From assembly GCA_031276835.1 (NCBI GenBank), contig JAISMI010000073.1, positions 1 through 6,693 on the forward strand: DNA of 6,693 nucleotides, read 5' to 3'. The notes below the pieces were generated by a model. That model did no database searches. It was given only the letters and a program-made list of their open reading frames with translations, and was not told where the DNA came from. This stretch comes from Holosporaceae bacterium. Lineage in GTDB: Bacteria > Pseudomonadota > Alphaproteobacteria > UBA3830. A program made the translations under genes and the position numbers. Shown here in pieces: positions 5,434-6,693 of this stretch (within the stretch, counting starts at the first letter, position 1; each line of letters begins with the position of its first letter).

Positions 5434-5462
5434 TTGACGTTTTCCTCCGCCGCAGTTAGATT
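5434..5462 (+). promoter_or_regulatory. Promoter for the bamE-like gene
   Basis: TTGACG (5434-5439), 17-base spacer, TAGATT (5457-5462), 24 bases before the ATG at 5487. It would allow bamE-like expression apart from the sspB-protease pair, though readthrough is also possible because no terminator follows the protease gene. Confidence 0.5.
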
Positions 5463-5486
5463 TAAACAACGTTTTGCGAGGGTAAA

Positions 5487-5909
5487 ATGAAAAAATTTTT
5501 TCTGATAATAGGGTTGTGCTTTTTAGCGGCATGTCAGCCGCGAATAAATTCGCGCGGCAACGTCGTCGTAAAGGAAAATTTAAAAAATTTTGCGGTCGGA
5601 AAAACGACCATGCAGGACGTGCTGGCCCGCTGCGGCGCTCCATCGCTGCTGAGGGGCGATTATTTGTGGATCTATATCGGCGCCAAATCTGAAGAAATAA
5701 CCTTCGGCGATATAAAATTAACCGATAAATTCATTGTGAGAATGAAATTCGATGCAAATAAAATCTTGCAATCCATAGAAAAAGTTGAGTCGCAACTAAA
5801 AGAAGACGATAATATCGATATGAATGAAGAAATTACCGGCCTGATCGAGGAAACCAATCGGCCGGAAAACGCCTCCTCCCAAAATACGACTCCGCCAAAG
5901 GATAAATAA
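5487..5909 (+). CDS. bamE: BamE/SmpA-OmlA family outer membrane lipoprotein
   Basis: The 140-residue protein starts with a lipoprotein signal peptide: KK, hydrophobic core, and lipobox LAAC at 13-16, so Cys16 would be lipidated. The SmpA/OmlA domain follows (about 22-100): NSRGNVVVKENLKNFAVGKT (21-40), then TMQDVLARCGAPS (41-53), LWIYIGAKSEE (60-70) and KFIVRMKFDANKILQSIEKV (81-100). This is the alphaproteobacterial pattern of BamE, an accessory subunit of the BAM complex that inserts outer membrane beta-barrels. Residues 104-140 form an acidic then Asn/Pro/Thr-rich tail that is likely disordered and not part of the core. GAGGG (5478-5482) is four bases before the ATG. Family membership is firm; the exact gene symbol is by analogy. 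Confidence 0.86.
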   Translation: MKKFFLIIGLCFLAACQPRINSRGNVVVKENLKNFAVGKTTMQDVLARCGAPSLLRGDYLWIYIGAKSEEITFGDIKLTDKFIVRMKFDANKILQSIEKVESQLKEDDNIDMNEEITGLIEETNRPENASSQNTTPPKDK

Positions 5910-5913
5910 TTTA

Positions 5914-6693
5914 ATGACGTTGAATTCCACTGGAACAACGCAGTCCGGCGATTTTCGTCGTTTGATAATCGCGTATCTGGCGGCGTTTTCGCTCATTCCG
6001 ATGATTACCCGCAATATCATTCCCCACGATATGATCGAAAATCTCTACTGGGGAAAAGAGACGTTGTTGGGATACGCCAAACATCCGCCGCTATTCGCGT
6101 GGATTTCATATTTTTTCTACAAATGCTTTTTCTCCTGGCCGGAATCTTTGTACTTATTAACTCAGTTGAATTTGCTGCTCGGATTTTATTTCCTATTTCA
6201 AACGGCGAAATTAATTTTTAAGGACGAAGTAAAATCATATGCGTCCGTGCTGATTTTTATGGCGTCGGTTTGCGCGGCGTTCGGAAATGAAAAATTCAAC
6301 GCCAGCACAATTTTAATGTCGCTGCTGCCGGCGATAAATTATTTTTTCGTCCGATTGCTAAAGTTTAACAAAAATTCCGATGGAATTTTGCTGGGAATAT
6401 TTTCGGCGTTGGCATTTCTTGGAAAGTACTTCGCGCTTCTGCACATCGGCTGCATGGGATTGTTTTTGATCTCCGATCGAGACCGATGGAAATTCCTAAG
6501 AACTCCTCCAATCTATTGGGCGGCGATCGTTTTTTTGGCGGGCGTATCGTGGCATTTGTTCTGGATGGCGGACAACGATTTCATAACGTTAAAATACGCC
6601 CTCGATAAATCTGTAAACAGTCCCAAAAATTATTTTTCCGCCTGGAATTTTGTAATGATGCAGTGCCTGTTCTTTGGAACTTCGTTTTGGGCG
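5914..6693 (+). CDS. PMT/ArnT-like membrane glycosyltransferase, 5' part (3' end outside window)
   Basis: An open frame runs from ATG 5914 to the end of the window, 260 residues without a stop; typical members have about 450-550, so roughly half is present. It resembles PMT_2/GT39-type enzymes that move sugars from polyprenyl-phosphate donors onto lipid A, other lipids or proteins on the periplasmic side. After the first membrane segment comes IPHDMIENLYWGKE (36-49), with acidic residues Asp39 and Glu42 in the loop where the family keeps its catalytic Asp/Glu. LGYAKHPPLFAW follows at 52-63, the hallmark HPPL motif. Further helices lie near 79-98, 108-124, 131-148, 157-187 and 199-217, with LAFLGKYFALL (166-176) typical of the group. 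AAGGA (5898-5902) lies 11 bases before the ATG, a little far. It starts four bases after the bamE stop, so it is likely in the same transcript. Acceptor substrate unknown. Confidence 0.85.
   Translation, partial: MTLNSTGTTQSGDFRRLIIAYLAAFSLIPMITRNIIPHDMIENLYWGKETLLGYAKHPPLFAWISYFFYKCFFSWPESLYLLTQLNLLLGFYFLFQTAKLIFKDEVKSYASVLIFMASVCAAFGNEKFNASTILMSLLPAINYFFVRLLKFNKNSDGILLGIFSALAFLGKYFALLHIGCMGLFLISDRDRWKFLRTPPIYWAAIVFLAGVSWHLFWMADNDFITLKYALDKSVNSPKNYFSAWNFVMMQCLFFGTSFWA

Noticed and set aside
5425..6020. Minus-strand frames opposite bamE and the start of the glycosyltransferase gene
   Set aside because: The plus-strand genes have clear families, signal peptide and ribosome binding site; the antisense frames have none.
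1..6693. CRISPR array, insertion sequence or attachment site
   Set aside because: No regularly spaced repeats, no transposase, and no duplication of a tRNA 3' end was seen in the window.

Overview
The window looks like chromosome from an AT-leaning alphaproteobacterium, possibly a host-associated lineage such as Holosporales or Rickettsiales. The evidence is a phasin-type protein, an SspB ending in the alphaproteobacterial FRKK ClpX-binding tail, an alphaproteobacterial-style BamE lipoprotein, and AT-rich codon use. Taxonomy is inferred from protein style only, with no search behind it.

Left region (1-947, + strand): the 3' part of a SleB-type cell-wall hydrolase overlaps, by ATGA, a small membrane protein with a phage holin-like C-terminus and an unusual Asn-Gly-Ser repeat linker. 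Together they look like a phage or gene-transfer-agent lysis pair. Bases 948-1215 hold no gene or clear terminator that I can see, only weak AT-rich hairpins.

Middle region (1216-2961): rpmH and rnpA form a minus-strand operon behind a good sigma-70-type promoter. yidD, which usually follows rnpA directly, lies about 1 kb further on in the same orientation. A plus-strand gene for an exported protein of unknown function (1634-2440) sits between them.

Region 2962-3619: a minus-strand tRNA-Gly(GCC) with a promoter and a probable terminator. The rest of 3019-3212 and 3373-3555 shows no gene; it is AT-rich spacer with some inverted repeats.

Right region (3556-6693, + strand): a monocistronic phasin with promoter and strong terminator comes first. 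It is followed by tRNA-His(GTG), which leads after a short gap into sspB. sspB abuts a site-2-type intramembrane metalloprotease gene (TAA immediately followed by ATG). Next come a promoter, a BamE/SmpA-type lipoprotein, and the 5' part of a PMT/ArnT-like membrane glycosyltransferase that runs off the window. This side is mostly protein quality control (ClpXP adaptor, intramembrane protease) and envelope building (BamE, glycosyltransferase).

Most of the window is ordinary housekeeping. The parts that deserve attention are the hydrolase/holin pair with its repeat linker, the unknown exported gene splitting rnpA from yidD, and the sspB-S2P gene fusion point.
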